A stretch of DNA of 64,000 nucleotides from contig RDOG01000002.1 of NCBI GenBank assembly GCA_011365055.1, positions 248,001 to 312,000 of the forward strand. The letters are read 5' to 3'. The notes below the pieces were generated by a model. That model did no database searches. It worked only from the letters and a program-made list of their open reading frames with translations, and had not been told where the DNA came from. Origin of the DNA: Promethearchaeota archaeon. GTDB taxonomy: Archaea > Asgardarchaeota > Lokiarchaeia > Helarchaeales > RDOG01. This document shows, one piece after another, positions 7,607 through 17,200 of the stretch. Position numbers and translations under genes: made by a program. Numbering within the stretch: the stretch's first letter is position 1; the number at the start of each line of letters is the position of its first letter.

Positions 7607-8932
7607 TTATTTATTTTCCAAGAATTGTTTTTCAAAATCTACGACTATTTGATTCAATTCGGAAAATTTTCTTAAATCAACAAATCTTTTTCCTTTTCTA
7701 CCAATTTCTGGAATTTGATTAACAAAATGAACAGAAGTGGGTGAAAACTTGGTATTTGTCTTGATAGAAGTTATTATTTCATCCATTAAGCTATCTCGAT
7801 TCTTGGAATTGGTCTTTACATAAATCCTAACAAGATCTGTATCTTCTCTCCGATCAACAACACATAAAAAACCTTCAATATTATGTGAAAATAATGCATC
7901 TTCAATGGCAAATGGACTTACTAGAGTCCCTTTAATTTTTGTTAAATCATCAATTCGAGTTTCAATTAATTTTAATTTTACGTGAGTCCTTCCACAGCTA
8001 CATTCCCTTCCCAATATTGCAGATTCATCACTTGATTTATACCTTAAGGCAATAGTTCCAGTTTTAGTTAAAGTAGTATAGATCAATTCACCCTTTTCTC
8101 CTTCGTCTACTGGTTCTCCAGTCTTAAGATCAATACATTCAACAATTATTTCATCTTCAGGCCAATGATAACCGTTTTTTTCTTCACATTCAGCACCTGC
8201 ACCTACTTCGGTTAATCCATAGCCAACTCGACAATCTACTTTCCAAATATCTTCAATTTTTTTCCTAACTGGTGAGGGAACTGGTTCACCTAACACATAC
8301 GCCTTTTTTAAAGAAGATCCTGCAGGATCGCCTCCTTCTTTTTTCCACGTATTCCCCCATCTAAGAAAGTATTGAGGTAAACCAACAAATGCAGTTGGAT
8401 GAAAAAAAGGATTTCCAATGTTTTTTAAGTGAGCAGCACCCGTTTTTAGTGATGAAGCAGGTATTACGAAGGCGCCAATTGCTACTGCCCCATCATGAAG
8501 AACTTGGCCAGCAAAAAATAAACCGTATGGAGTAGAATTATAGACTCTATCACCTTTTGTAAACCCAGCTAAATTTAAACATCTCGCATTTTGAAGGACG
8601 TAATGTTCCCAATCATTATACGTGAAATATACTATCGTTTCACCTTTTCCTGAAGTCCCGCTCGTTGTATGAAGTTTAAATAAGTTTTTTTTATCTCCAA
8701 CTACAGATAAAGGATTCTTAACGATATCTTCTTTTTTTAGAAACGGAATTTTTTTAAGATCTTCCAAATTTTTTATGTCATCAGGGGATAGGTTTGCTTC
8801 TTTAAATTTTCGATTATAAAATTCAGCATTATCATATGCAAATTTTACAATTTTTCTTAGTCTTTTTTCCTGTAATTTTATAATTTCGGATTCCTTTCGA
8901 TATTCTAATTTTAAAAAATCTTGAAAATTCAT
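7607..8932 (-). CDS. phenylacetate-CoA ligase-like AMP-forming acyl-CoA synthetase (PaaK family)
   Basis: A 441-residue adenylate-forming enzyme that activates an aryl or acyl carboxylate with ATP and CoA. The short PaaK-type layout is clear: E-F-Y-N-R-K-F near the N terminus, the P-loop T-S-G-T-S-G-K at residues 90-96, Y-G-L-T-E-V at the adenylate site, and a C-terminal lid ending in G-K-R-F-V-D-L-R. C-S-C-G-R-T-H before the hinge is also typical of this family. The start is ATG after AAGGGA. It stands alone rather than in a degradation operon. In archaea, relatives act on aromatic 2-oxo-acid breakdown products, but the substrate is not determined by sequence. Confidence 0.85.
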   Translation of the reverse strand: MNFQDFLKLEYRKESEIIKLQEKRLRKIVKFAYDNAEFYNRKFKEANLSPDDIKNLEDLKKIPFLKKEDIVKNPLSVVGDKKNLFKLHTTSGTSGKGETIVYFTYNDWEHYVLQNARCLNLAGFTKGDRVYNSTPYGLFFAGQVLHDGAVAIGAFVIPASSLKTGAAHLKNIGNPFFHPTAFVGLPQYFLRWGNTWKKEGGDPAGSSLKKAYVLGEPVPSPVRKKIEDIWKVDCRVGYGLTEVGAGAECEEKNGYHWPEDEIIVECIDLKTGEPVDEGEKGELIYTTLTKTGTIALRYKSSDESAILGRECSCGRTHVKLKLIETRIDDLTKIKGTLVSPFAIEDALFSHNIEGFLCVVDRREDTDLVRIYVKTNSKNRDSLMDEIITSIKTNTKFSPTSVHFVNQIPEIGRKGKRFVDLRKFSELNQIVVDFEKQFLENK

Positions 8933-8977
8933 AAAAATCCCTTAAAATAACAAATTAATTCTATAAAACTTTAAAAT

Positions 8978-9268
8978 TTATAAAAGATCATCCAGATCTT
9001 TCAATTTTTGAACTCCATCTGCAATAAATTTAACTGAGTCATCAATATATTTTTTATAGTCATCTTTGGGAAGTTTTTCTTTTAGAATTTCTAATTTTTT
9101 TTCATGATCTTTTATGTGGTTAATATAATATTCTAAATATTTTTTAATATCCTCTATAGATATAGCCTCTTCCTTCATATCAGATTCATGAGGATGAGAA
9201 TGTCCGTGTGAATGATCATGGTCATGAGGATGAACGTGATCATGTTCTTCTCCATTATGAGGTGTCAT
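8978..9268 (-). CDS. small protein with histidine-rich N terminus
   Basis: A 96-residue protein in two parts. Residues 4-28 contain eleven histidines interspersed with Asp and Glu (repeats of H-D-H and H-S-H), a typical Ni/Zn/Co-binding or storage stretch like that of some HypB or CDF proteins. Residues 35-96 are predicted to form two amphipathic helices rich in Lys and Glu (I-E-D-I-K-K-Y-L-E-Y-Y and the following D-D-Y-K-K-Y-I). It has no CxxC, P-loop or membrane span. The start is ATG with AAGGTAATT. It lies between PaaK and the WH2-like gene on the same strand. Metal buffering is an inference from composition only. Confidence 0.65.
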   Translation of the reverse strand: MTPHNGEEHDHVHPHDHDHSHGHSHPHESDMKEEAISIEDIKKYLEYYINHIKDHEKKLEILKEKLPKDDYKKYIDDSVKFIADGVQKLKDLDDLL

Positions 9269-9354
9269 TTTTAATTACCTTAAATGACTTAATTCTAAAA
9301 AATAGAATTAAAAAAAGAATTTAAAATTTCTTTAAGAAAGATTTAGAAACAAAT

Positions 9355-10527
9355 TTAAAGGTTTTCTAAAGCTTCATCAATGCTTGCAAGTCTGTCAGCG
9401 ATATCAGAATCATCACCATCTTTGTCTTTTTTATCCTTTTTCTTTCCTTTATCTTTGTCTTTTTTATCTTTCTTTTTATCTTTTTTAATATCACTTGAAG
9501 TATTTGATAACAAGTTATCTTGACTTTTCCCACTAGGTGGACCTCTCGGAGGTCCACTAGGAGGACCCCTTGGAGGACCGCCGCCAGTTTTATCGCTTAT
9601 TTTAATATTTCCTGCCCCTGGCGGTGCAGATTGTTTGAATTTTGATTCTAAAAGCTGGTTCATCTTTCCAACTATCCCACCTTCTAGAGGTTTTGCAGAT
9701 CTTGGTTGGTGAATTCTAGGTAATGCATAATCTTTATCTCCACTTCCTTCACCAGATGATGTATCTCCAATAGAGCTAGCTGATTCTGCTTTTGGAACTT
9801 CAGAACCTCTTCTTTTACTCATCCTAGCGCGAATTTCACTCATCATTGCCATTCTAATTGACATTCCACCTGCCGGAGCACCTCCACCTCCGCCTCCAAC
9901 AGGTGCACTACCTCCAAAAGATGAAGGTTTTAATAAACTCTCCTCAACAACTTCACCTCTCGGTTTTTGAGGTTGAGGAGGACCGGGACGGTAATTATCA
10001 AGACTAGGTGCTGTAGGAGCTCTTGAAGTAGCGGCGACTCCGGAGCTTTGAATTTTTGTTAATTGAGATTGAAAACTCGAGATTTTTTCTTCAAGGTTAG
10101 CAATTTTTGTCCTTACTCCTGAAATTTCACCTACAATTCTTTGTTCTGCATCAGCATTTATGTTATTTCCAAAAGATGAAGGTTGTACCCGATTCATATC
10201 CATCTGAATTTCTACTAATCTTTCAAATCTATTTTCAATGTCATCAATTCTATTATGAATTATCTGAAATTGTTGTGATAACGTTGCACTATTAACAGAT
10301 GACATGAAATTATTCATTTGATTAAATAAATACTCCAAATAATTATTTGTATGATTATTTGTATTTTCTAATTTCTCTATATAATTTAAAATAGTCTCTA
10401 AAGATTTTCCAAGAATTATAATCTTGTCCGAATCGTGTTTATATCCCATTAAAACATCCAATATGGTGGGATTTTCATTATCCAATTCTTCATCTGTTAC
10501 TTCTTCTTGATTCTCCAAAATTAACAC
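9355..10527 (-). CDS. coiled-coil / proline-rich protein with WH2-like motif (WASP/WASH-like layout)
   Basis: A 390-residue low-complexity modular protein. Residues 30-165 form long helices with heptad character. Then come a proline-rich stretch (180-190), a glycine tract (211-221), and a short helix with M-M-S-E-I-R-A-R-M-S-K-R-R at about 228-240, which resembles the first half of an actin-binding WH2 motif (L-L-x-x-I-R-x-G). A G-P-P-(R/S) repeat follows at 316-333 (profilin-ligand-like), then a Lys/Asp tract (348-372) and an acidic helical C terminus. P-S-S-F-G occurs twice (116 and 201). The start is GTG 10527 or TTG 10518, six bases after GGTG. It lacks the Trp of a WASP acidic motif. An actin-regulating role is inference. 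Confidence 0.6.
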   Translation of the reverse strand: MLILENQEEVTDEELDNENPTILDVLMGYKHDSDKIIILGKSLETILNYIEKLENTNNHTNNYLEYLFNQMNNFMSSVNSATLSQQFQIIHNRIDDIENRFERLVEIQMDMNRVQPSSFGNNINADAEQRIVGEISGVRTKIANLEEKISSFQSQLTKIQSSGVAATSRAPTAPSLDNYRPGPPQPQKPRGEVVEESLLKPSSFGGSAPVGGGGGGAPAGGMSIRMAMMSEIRARMSKRRGSEVPKAESASSIGDTSSGEGSGDKDYALPRIHQPRSAKPLEGGIVGKMNQLLESKFKQSAPPGAGNIKISDKTGGGPPRGPPSGPPRGPPSGKSQDNLLSNTSSDIKKDKKKDKKDKDKGKKKDKKDKDGDDSDIADRLASIDEALENL

Positions 10528-10723
10528 CGGTGTAGATATTAAAATTGAGATTATTCAGTCTTAAATCGAGAGTATATATTTAGATTATGTGTTATATACT
10601 TTTTGTTTTAAATTTGCAGTTTTTTATATGAATTTGATAAGATCATGCTTTTTTTTTTAATGAACTTAATAAAAATACCAATATTTTCAAAAATAAATTA
10701 ATTTAAAATAAAAAAAATAAGAA

Positions 10724-11686
10724 TTATATGTTAAAAGACGTTTTTAATAAAGATACATCAATTTTTCCTGCAGTGAACGTTTCGCCAGTCCGAATGTCAT
10801 TAATGATCATTTGAGCCGGAGCAAATAAATGAGGATCTATTTTATAGAAATCATTTCCTGCTTCCTTGAAAATTTCAAAGAAAGGTTTACCATATTGATG
10901 TGAAGTGGAGCTAGGAACTTTCTGGATAATTTCTGATATATTATCAGATTCAAGACTTTTTACTGTTAAAAAAACACTACCTGCAGCAATAATCGCGTCA
11001 TTAGTAATACCCATGGCTTTTGTATCCGATTTTGCAATTGGACCAATAGGGACAGTTCCTGTACCAAAAATGATTTTTTTAGGATCAAATTTAACTTCAT
11101 GTAGTTTATGAATTCCAGTTTCTACAATGCGAGCTGCAATTTGTACCGAACCACAAATGCTTCTTGTTGGCGCAACTAATGCATAAGTATTTTCAACTGA
11201 AACTTTACACTTTGATGCAATAAAATCCATGACGGTTTCATTCGGCAATGTATTTGCTTCTAAAACTGCAACTGAGACTTTTGCAGTATCTATATAATCT
11301 AGTTCATCAAATAATCCTTGTTCTCCACCTTTTAATGCCCTAGCCGGACCAGAAACCATGGCAAAATATCCTGCATCTTTTACATTGCAACGCCATCCAG
11401 CAAATTGAGACCCTAAACAAGAAATATGAGGATATTCAGTTGTAACCACTACAGTAGGTAAAAATGTGCCATCATATTGAGATGAGGACATCGTTACAGT
11501 TGCAAAACCACCCAAACAGATTTCACCTAATTTTAAACCTGCATTGTAGCCACCAAGAACATCGATACCCATATCTATGACCGTTGATCCATTTCCTAAC
11601 TTCTTTGATTTTATATTATAAAATTTCTCGTTTGCCATTAATTCTTTAACTATTTTTAAAGCTTCTTCATTTACTGAAATCGCCAT
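10724..11686 (-). CDS. mch: methenyltetrahydromethanopterin cyclohydrolase
   Basis: A cytosolic enzyme of about 320 residues that interconverts methenyl- and formyl-H4MPT in archaeal C1 metabolism. Recognised from N-E-E-A-L-K-I-V, Y-N-A-G-L-K-L-G-E-I-C-L-G-G, the W-R-C-N-V segment, M-V-S-G-P-A-R-A-L and the Y-G-K-P-F-F-E-I-F region, across the full family length. ATG 11695 directly abuts GAGGAG, so ATG 11686, nine bases after it, is the likelier start. No other C1-pathway genes are adjacent. In a non-methanogen this points to an H4MPT Wood-Ljungdahl or C1-oxidation branch. It is flanked by two coiled-coil genes of the same strand. Confidence 0.93.
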   Translation of the reverse strand: MAISVNEEALKIVKELMANEKFYNIKSKKLGNGSTVIDMGIDVLGGYNAGLKLGEICLGGFATVTMSSSQYDGTFLPTVVVTTEYPHISCLGSQFAGWRCNVKDAGYFAMVSGPARALKGGEQGLFDELDYIDTAKVSVAVLEANTLPNETVMDFIASKCKVSVENTYALVAPTRSICGSVQIAARIVETGIHKLHEVKFDPKKIIFGTGTVPIGPIAKSDTKAMGITNDAIIAAGSVFLTVKSLESDNISEIIQKVPSSTSHQYGKPFFEIFKEAGNDFYKIDPHLFAPAQMIINDIRTGETFTAGKIDVSLLKTSFNI

Positions 11687-11835
11687 CTTTTTCATCTCCT
11701 CGTGAGTTCAAAAGTAGATAAAAACAAGTTAAAGAATAACTTAAGGCAATTAAAAAAGTTTAGTTAAAATAATTAAAACTTCTTAATCGCCGAAAAATAA
11801 ATAAAATATCGAAATAAAAATAAAACAATTACAAA

Positions 11836-12621
11836 TTAATCTTCATCAAGCCTGGAACGACCCAAAAGCGTGATTTTTTTAATTATAGGTTCACTCCAAG
11901 CTCCATTTCTAATTTTTTTTCTGTCATGACTTGATAATTTTCTCCAAGCAATAGCAAAAATCTCCCTTGTTCCTTTTAAGGCTTCAAAATCTCTTAACTT
12001 CCACCCAGTAATAATTTCATCAAATACTTGAAATCCTTCTATCTCACTATCTGTCCATTTATTTGGATCAATAATTTCTGCAGATTGAATATCTGCAGGA
12101 GAAAGGGAACTTACTTTTTCAGAGCTAACTTGAGAAGTTTTTCCCATGGCAGAAATTTGTTCAGTAATACTGCCTCCTCCAGCAACTGTTGCACTTCCTC
12201 CTGTGGAAGTCTCGATTGGAGTAACTCTAATTGGCTGTGAAAAATCTATCTCTTCAAGTTCAACTACTTCATAAAGTAATTTATTTATATCAAATTCCGA
12301 GACTTGTTTTGACTCTTCTTGGAGATTAACAACCACATCTTTAAAAGTATTTAATACATATGAAAGTTTTTTCGTTTTTCCAGTAATTTCCTCAAATTTA
12401 TTATCAAAATTTCTCTGAATTTTGGGGACTATTTCGGTGTTTATAGTTTCAATGTTCTCGTTAATTATATTTTCGAAATTATCAAGATTATTATTAATAA
12501 TTTGAGCTTCTTCAGATCTCTGATTCAAAAATTTTTCTACATTTTTGAGACTTCCTATAGCCTTTTCAAGAATTCCTCTAATTTCTTCAATTAGCTCATT
12601 TGGAATGCTCATTTTGATCAT
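11836..12621 (-). CDS. coiled-coil protein of unknown function
   Basis: A 261-residue soluble protein I do not recognise. Residues 5-110 are helical with heptads, rich in Asn and Glu (N-N-N-L-D-N-F-E-N-I-I and following). A Gly/Ser/Thr linker with G-G-S-A-T-V-A-G-G-G follows at about 140-150. The last 75 residues look like a compact globular domain (W-T-D-S-E-I-E-G-F, G-W-K-L-R-D-F, I-A-W-R-K-L-S) with a basic end. The order coiled coil, flexible linker, C-terminal module echoes the gene at 9355, though I see no sequence similarity. The start is ATG 12621 after GGAG, or ATG 12612. Confidence 0.6.
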   Translation of the reverse strand: MIKMSIPNELIEEIRGILEKAIGSLKNVEKFLNQRSEEAQIINNNLDNFENIINENIETINTEIVPKIQRNFDNKFEEITGKTKKLSYVLNTFKDVVVNLQEESKQVSEFDINKLLYEVVELEEIDFSQPIRVTPIETSTGGSATVAGGGSITEQISAMGKTSQVSSEKVSSLSPADIQSAEIIDPNKWTDSEIEGFQVFDEIITGWKLRDFEALKGTREIFAIAWRKLSSHDRKKIRNGAWSEPIIKKITLLGRSRLDED

Positions 12622-12741
12622 AAAGCTCCATGATATAGATTATCTAAGATGTAAATATTGGTTTTTTATTATTATAATTTAAATCATGTCAACATGTTAT
12701 ATAATTTATAGAACTTTTTCATTTATTTATTAAATTGGTGA

Positions 12742-13305
12742 ATGATTATTAAAAAAGAAATTCGAATAATTGGAATTGATGATGGACCTTTTATACCGAG
12801 AAGCAATGAATCCACAAAAATAATAGGGGTAATTTACAGGGGAAAAGATTTGCTTGAGGGAGTATTACAAGAAAATATTCAAGTTGATGGTTCAGATGCC
12901 ACGCAGAAAATTGTTAAATTGATAAAATCAAGTAAATATCATGAAACTTTAAAAGTAATAATGTTGTATGGAATAACAGTAGCAGGATTTAATGTCATTG
13001 ACCCACGGATCTTATACGAACAGTTAAATCTTCCCGTGATCACTATTATTGAAAAAAAACCTGATTTAAAATCAATACAAAAGGCATTATCCTACTTAAA
13101 AAATGGTGATAAAAAATGGAAGATCATTGTTGAAAATTCTGATTTTAAAGAATATTCATTCGAAAATCATGAACATCCAATATATTTTTCCAGTATTGGA
13201 ATAGATGATGATGACGTAAGATTTATAATCAAGTTTTCCATAAAAACTGGAAGAATACCGGAACCAATTAGGGTTGCTCATATTATTGCATCAAGCTTCA
13301 AATAA
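12742..13305 (+). CDS. DUF99 (UPF0215) family protein
   Basis: A 187-residue archaeal DUF99 protein. Family landmarks are I-G-I-D-D-G-P-F near the N terminus, the aspartate-containing V-D-G-S-D-A-T segment, L-Y-G-I-T-V-A-G-F-N-V-I-D and the V-I-T-I-I-E-K-K-P strand. The fold is reported as endonuclease V-like, and the conserved acidic residues (D-D-G, V-D-G) fit a metal site; a nuclease function is unproven. The ATG abuts a GGTGA, so translation may be leaderless or use an alternative start. It is divergent from the coiled-coil gene and followed 13 bases later by the CPBP protease, probably as one transcript. Confidence 0.82.
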   Translation: MIIKKEIRIIGIDDGPFIPRSNESTKIIGVIYRGKDLLEGVLQENIQVDGSDATQKIVKLIKSSKYHETLKVIMLYGITVAGFNVIDPRILYEQLNLPVITIIEKKPDLKSIQKALSYLKNGDKKWKIIVENSDFKEYSFENHEHPIYFSSIGIDDDDVRFIIKFSIKTGRIPEPIRVAHIIASSFK

Positions 13306-13318
13306 TACCGGTGTAAAT

Positions 13319-14065
13319 ATGATTCAAAGTCAGAATCAAAAATTGAATTTTATCTTAAGTTTTGTAATATTTATCATAGCTTTAATTCTTCAAGTATTTT
13401 TATTTGGGTTTATTCAACTCTTTTTTCAAGAATTATCTGGTTGGCAATTCGATCAAATGGGACAAATAGTGAGTTATGGAGCAATTTGGGGAATTTGGGT
13501 TGGATTAATCATTACTGAAGTAATGTTAGGTGTTATAGTTCTAATAATCTTTTACTTTCGGGGTATATCAACAAAAGATTTATTTAAAAAATCGGAATTT
13601 AAGTTATATTACATATTTATTGGAATATCTTTAGCTTATATTGTTGGAACTGGAGCCTCGATTATCCAATACTTGATAATGACCATATTTCAGCTTCAAT
13701 ATCCTGAATCGATTACTGTATTAACTGAGTTTTTAACCCCCAAGAATGCATTTGAAGTAATAGTTTGGATAGCAATAATGTTTGGAGTAGTTGCACCTTG
13801 CGAAGAATTATTTGCTCGAGGATTATTACAAAAAGGATTTGATAATTCTTTAAAAAATAAGAAAAACGGTCATTTATTAGCAATAATATTCTCATCAGTA
13901 TGTTTTACGATATTTCATATCGATCCCTTCAGATTTTTTCCAATTTTTTGCGAATCCTTGGTTATTAGTTATGTTTATTATAAAACAGATGATTTATTAT
14001 CCGTTATATTAATACATGCATTTTTAAACTCCTTTATAATAGCGCTATCAATGTTGGGAATATAA
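13319..14065 (+). CDS. CPBP (CAAX/Abi) family intramembrane metalloprotease
   Basis: A polytopic membrane protein of 248 residues with about seven hydrophobic spans. The glutamate-type protease motifs are present: E162-E163-x3-R167 (C-E-E-L-F-A-R-G), His200 in I-F-H-I-D, and His233-A-x-x-N (H-A-F-L-N) near the C terminus. CPBP proteases cut prenylated or other membrane proteins, or act as immunity or signalling proteins. A longer frame from 13274 would overlap the upstream gene; ATG 13319 has GGTG nearby and is preferred. It opens the stretch that continues into three secreted proteases. Confidence 0.88.
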   Translation: MIQSQNQKLNFILSFVIFIIALILQVFLFGFIQLFFQELSGWQFDQMGQIVSYGAIWGIWVGLIITEVMLGVIVLIIFYFRGISTKDLFKKSEFKLYYIFIGISLAYIVGTGASIIQYLIMTIFQLQYPESITVLTEFLTPKNAFEVIVWIAIMFGVVAPCEELFARGLLQKGFDNSLKNKKNGHLLAIIFSSVCFTIFHIDPFRFFPIFCESLVISYVYYKTDDLLSVILIHAFLNSFIIALSMLGI

Positions 14066-14235
14066 ATTTAAATAAAAAAAGTAAAAATTGTTGCCTATTA
14101 CAAAAAATATATAATGAAGTTGATTATAGTTCCATTTAGAACCAATAAATCATTTTATTTTACATGATTTTTGTTTTATTCAAGAAAATAACATCTCTCA
14201 AAACAACTCATCAATACAATCAGGAGATAATCAAG

Positions 14236-17200
14236 ATGAAAAAATCAAGTTTATTTTTAATTTTCACTCTAATTTTTTCTTTATCATTAAGTATTTCATT
14301 ACCTATTGGTCAAAAATCCCTAATTTCATTAGAATCTACACATATAGAAGATCAAAATGATCTTATCACACCTCTATTTAATGAGAATGTAAGGAATAAT
14401 GTTGATGATCCTAATTCCTGGAGTTTAATGTTTAAAAAAGTTGATTTAGATAATAATGGAATGAGTGATTATATAGAAGAAAGAATAGAAAAATCCAAAC
14501 AAATTGAAAATTCAAAACAAACTTATAATGGAAGGAAGATTTTGACTAAGGAAGATATCCTTAATGAGATTTTAAAAGAAACAATAGTTGATGATGATGA
14601 ACTTTCTTTAGATAATATTCCTATTATTGTACAATTCCCTGATAATAATTTTGATTCTGTAATCGAATCTTTTCAAACTTTAGGGGGATCGGTTAAATCC
14701 ATTTATGATACTGCAATTTTTGGATTCGCAGGATCAATAGATTATGATGGATTAATGACATTTAATTCAATTTTGAATGAAAAAAATATTCGACATTTTA
14801 TTGAAGAAGATACGGAAATTCAAGCTCAAGTCTATTTTAATTCAAGAAACATGAATCTCCGACCTTATGTTTGGAACACTTTGGGATATACTGGTGATCC
14901 TTGGAGTTCAATTGCCATTGTTGATACTGGAATTGATGATTCCCATAATTTGGTTTCACCAGGTTATTCGAGTGGAGATTTTGACTATAAAATTGTTGGG
15001 TGGAGAGATGAAGTAGGATTTTTATCTTCGCCATATGATGATAATGCTCATGGATCTCATTGCGCAGGAATTGCCGCAGGAAATGGAATTACATCCTTAG
15101 ATGTAAATGGAAGTACAATTGCTACTTGGGGCATAGGTATGGATTTAAGAGGTTATACAATACCTGAACAAACAATAACAGTAACTTGTGCTAGCTTTAA
15201 TGTAACTAAACCAGGATGGGTTGAAGTAGAATGCGAATTTGTAGATAGTACCCCCGAATATGATGATGTTGACGTGAATGCTTATTTGTATAATTCAAGT
15301 AGCATCGTTGATTCATATAATTCTGGTGGTTTAATTTCTTGGACTCACAATCTCTCATATAATGCAACAGATAGTGAGTTAGGAGAATATTCATTTGTTA
15401 TCACTATTGCTTTTGATGATCATACTGGTGATAATTACTGTGATGAACCTTGGTTTAAATTTAGAGGAGTAATTGTATGGCCCTTTGATCCACCCTTATA
15501 TGATTCAGGAGATCCGATGAAAGGTGTAGCACCGGATACTCATTTAGTAGGTGTGAAAGTAATGGATGCTGAAGGCGGAGGATACACGTCGGATATTATT
15601 GATGGCATCGATTGGGTTATCACGAATAGATACACGTTTAATATTACTGTCATGTCATTAAGTTTAGGAGGATCTAGTGGGCAGGTCAGTTTAATCAATG
15701 CTGTAAATAATGCTGTAGATAATGGAATAGTGACGGTTGTTTCAGCAGGGAATGAAGGTGCTCCAGGAAATAATGTAGGCTCTCCTGGTGATGCAGATAA
15801 TGTGATTAGTGTTGCAGCTACTAGTTGGTTGGATAAAATTGCGGAATATAGTAGTTCAGGTGGAGCATCTTACACAGGATATACAATCAAGCCTGATATA
15901 GCTGCTCCGGGTGGAAGTGACTATAATTTCTCAGTTTTTTCAATCGATACTGGTGATTCGGATTCAGATAATCAATACACAACTGATGCATACCCAAATG
16001 ATTTAACGTCAATGAAGGGAACTTCAATGTCTGCACCAGCAGTTGCAGGTGCTGCAAATTTATTAATTCAAGCAATGGGGGGACGTGCACATTGGGGATA
16101 CACTGCAACGGAAGCAAAAACAGTTAAATCCATTTTATTAATGACAGCAACTGAAACATATCCATTATTAAGAGAAGCTGACACGAGCTATAGTCCTACT
16201 TTAGATAGAGGGGGTAAAGATATTCATGAAGGATATGGAAGAATTAATATTGATGCAGCAATCGAGGTTTCCACTTATGAATTAACTTATGGAGGATTCA
16301 GAAACCATGTACTAGAATCCAGCTTGATTAATCCGTTTGGTAAACACGCTCTTGGCTGTTATGTGAATTTAAATGGAGGAGAAATATATGGTTTTAATTT
16401 AGATGTACCAGGAGGAGCGGATTTTGACCTTCATCTTTATAGTAGTTCTCCAAACTCATATGGAGACCCTATAATGGTAGCATCCAGCACTTCAGCTACA
16501 ATCGGTCAAGATGAAAAAATCATGTTCAACCCTTCAACATCAGGAAAATATTATCTTGTTGCAAAGGCAATATCTGGAAGTGGACTTGCAAATTTATCAT
16601 TCGTTATTAATGATTATCAACCTAGTTTAACTGGTGAAATGGTCTCTCCGACAAGTGGGAACCAGTCAACTCCCTTAACTTTTAACGTGACCTATTCGGA
16701 TCAAGATAATAACGAACCACTATATGTGAATGTTTCCATTAATGGAACCCACTATCCGATGAGTAAGAAAGATCCTTTGGATATCAATTATATAGATGGA
16801 TGTGTTTTTGATACAATATTATATTTACAAGAAGGAAATTACTATTATACTATAGAATGCGCAGACTTCAAATATACTAAATCGACTTCCACCCATTCAG
16901 GAATATCAATTATAAAAACTAATTTCTTTTCACCAACTTTAGCTAATGAGGAATTAAATACTGCAGAAGGTAACGTTGGCGAGACAATGTTTACTTTTCG
17001 CGTTAATTATTCAGATCCGGATAATAATAAACCAGATTACATGAATCTGACTATAAATTCGACATCCTACATAATGAATCAAGAAAATCCGTATGAAACA
17101 AATTACATGGATGGATGTTGGTATTATTATAGCACCAAAATATATGAACCTGGAAATTATACCTATTACTTTAATTGTTCTGATGGTTCAGGGGATGTAA

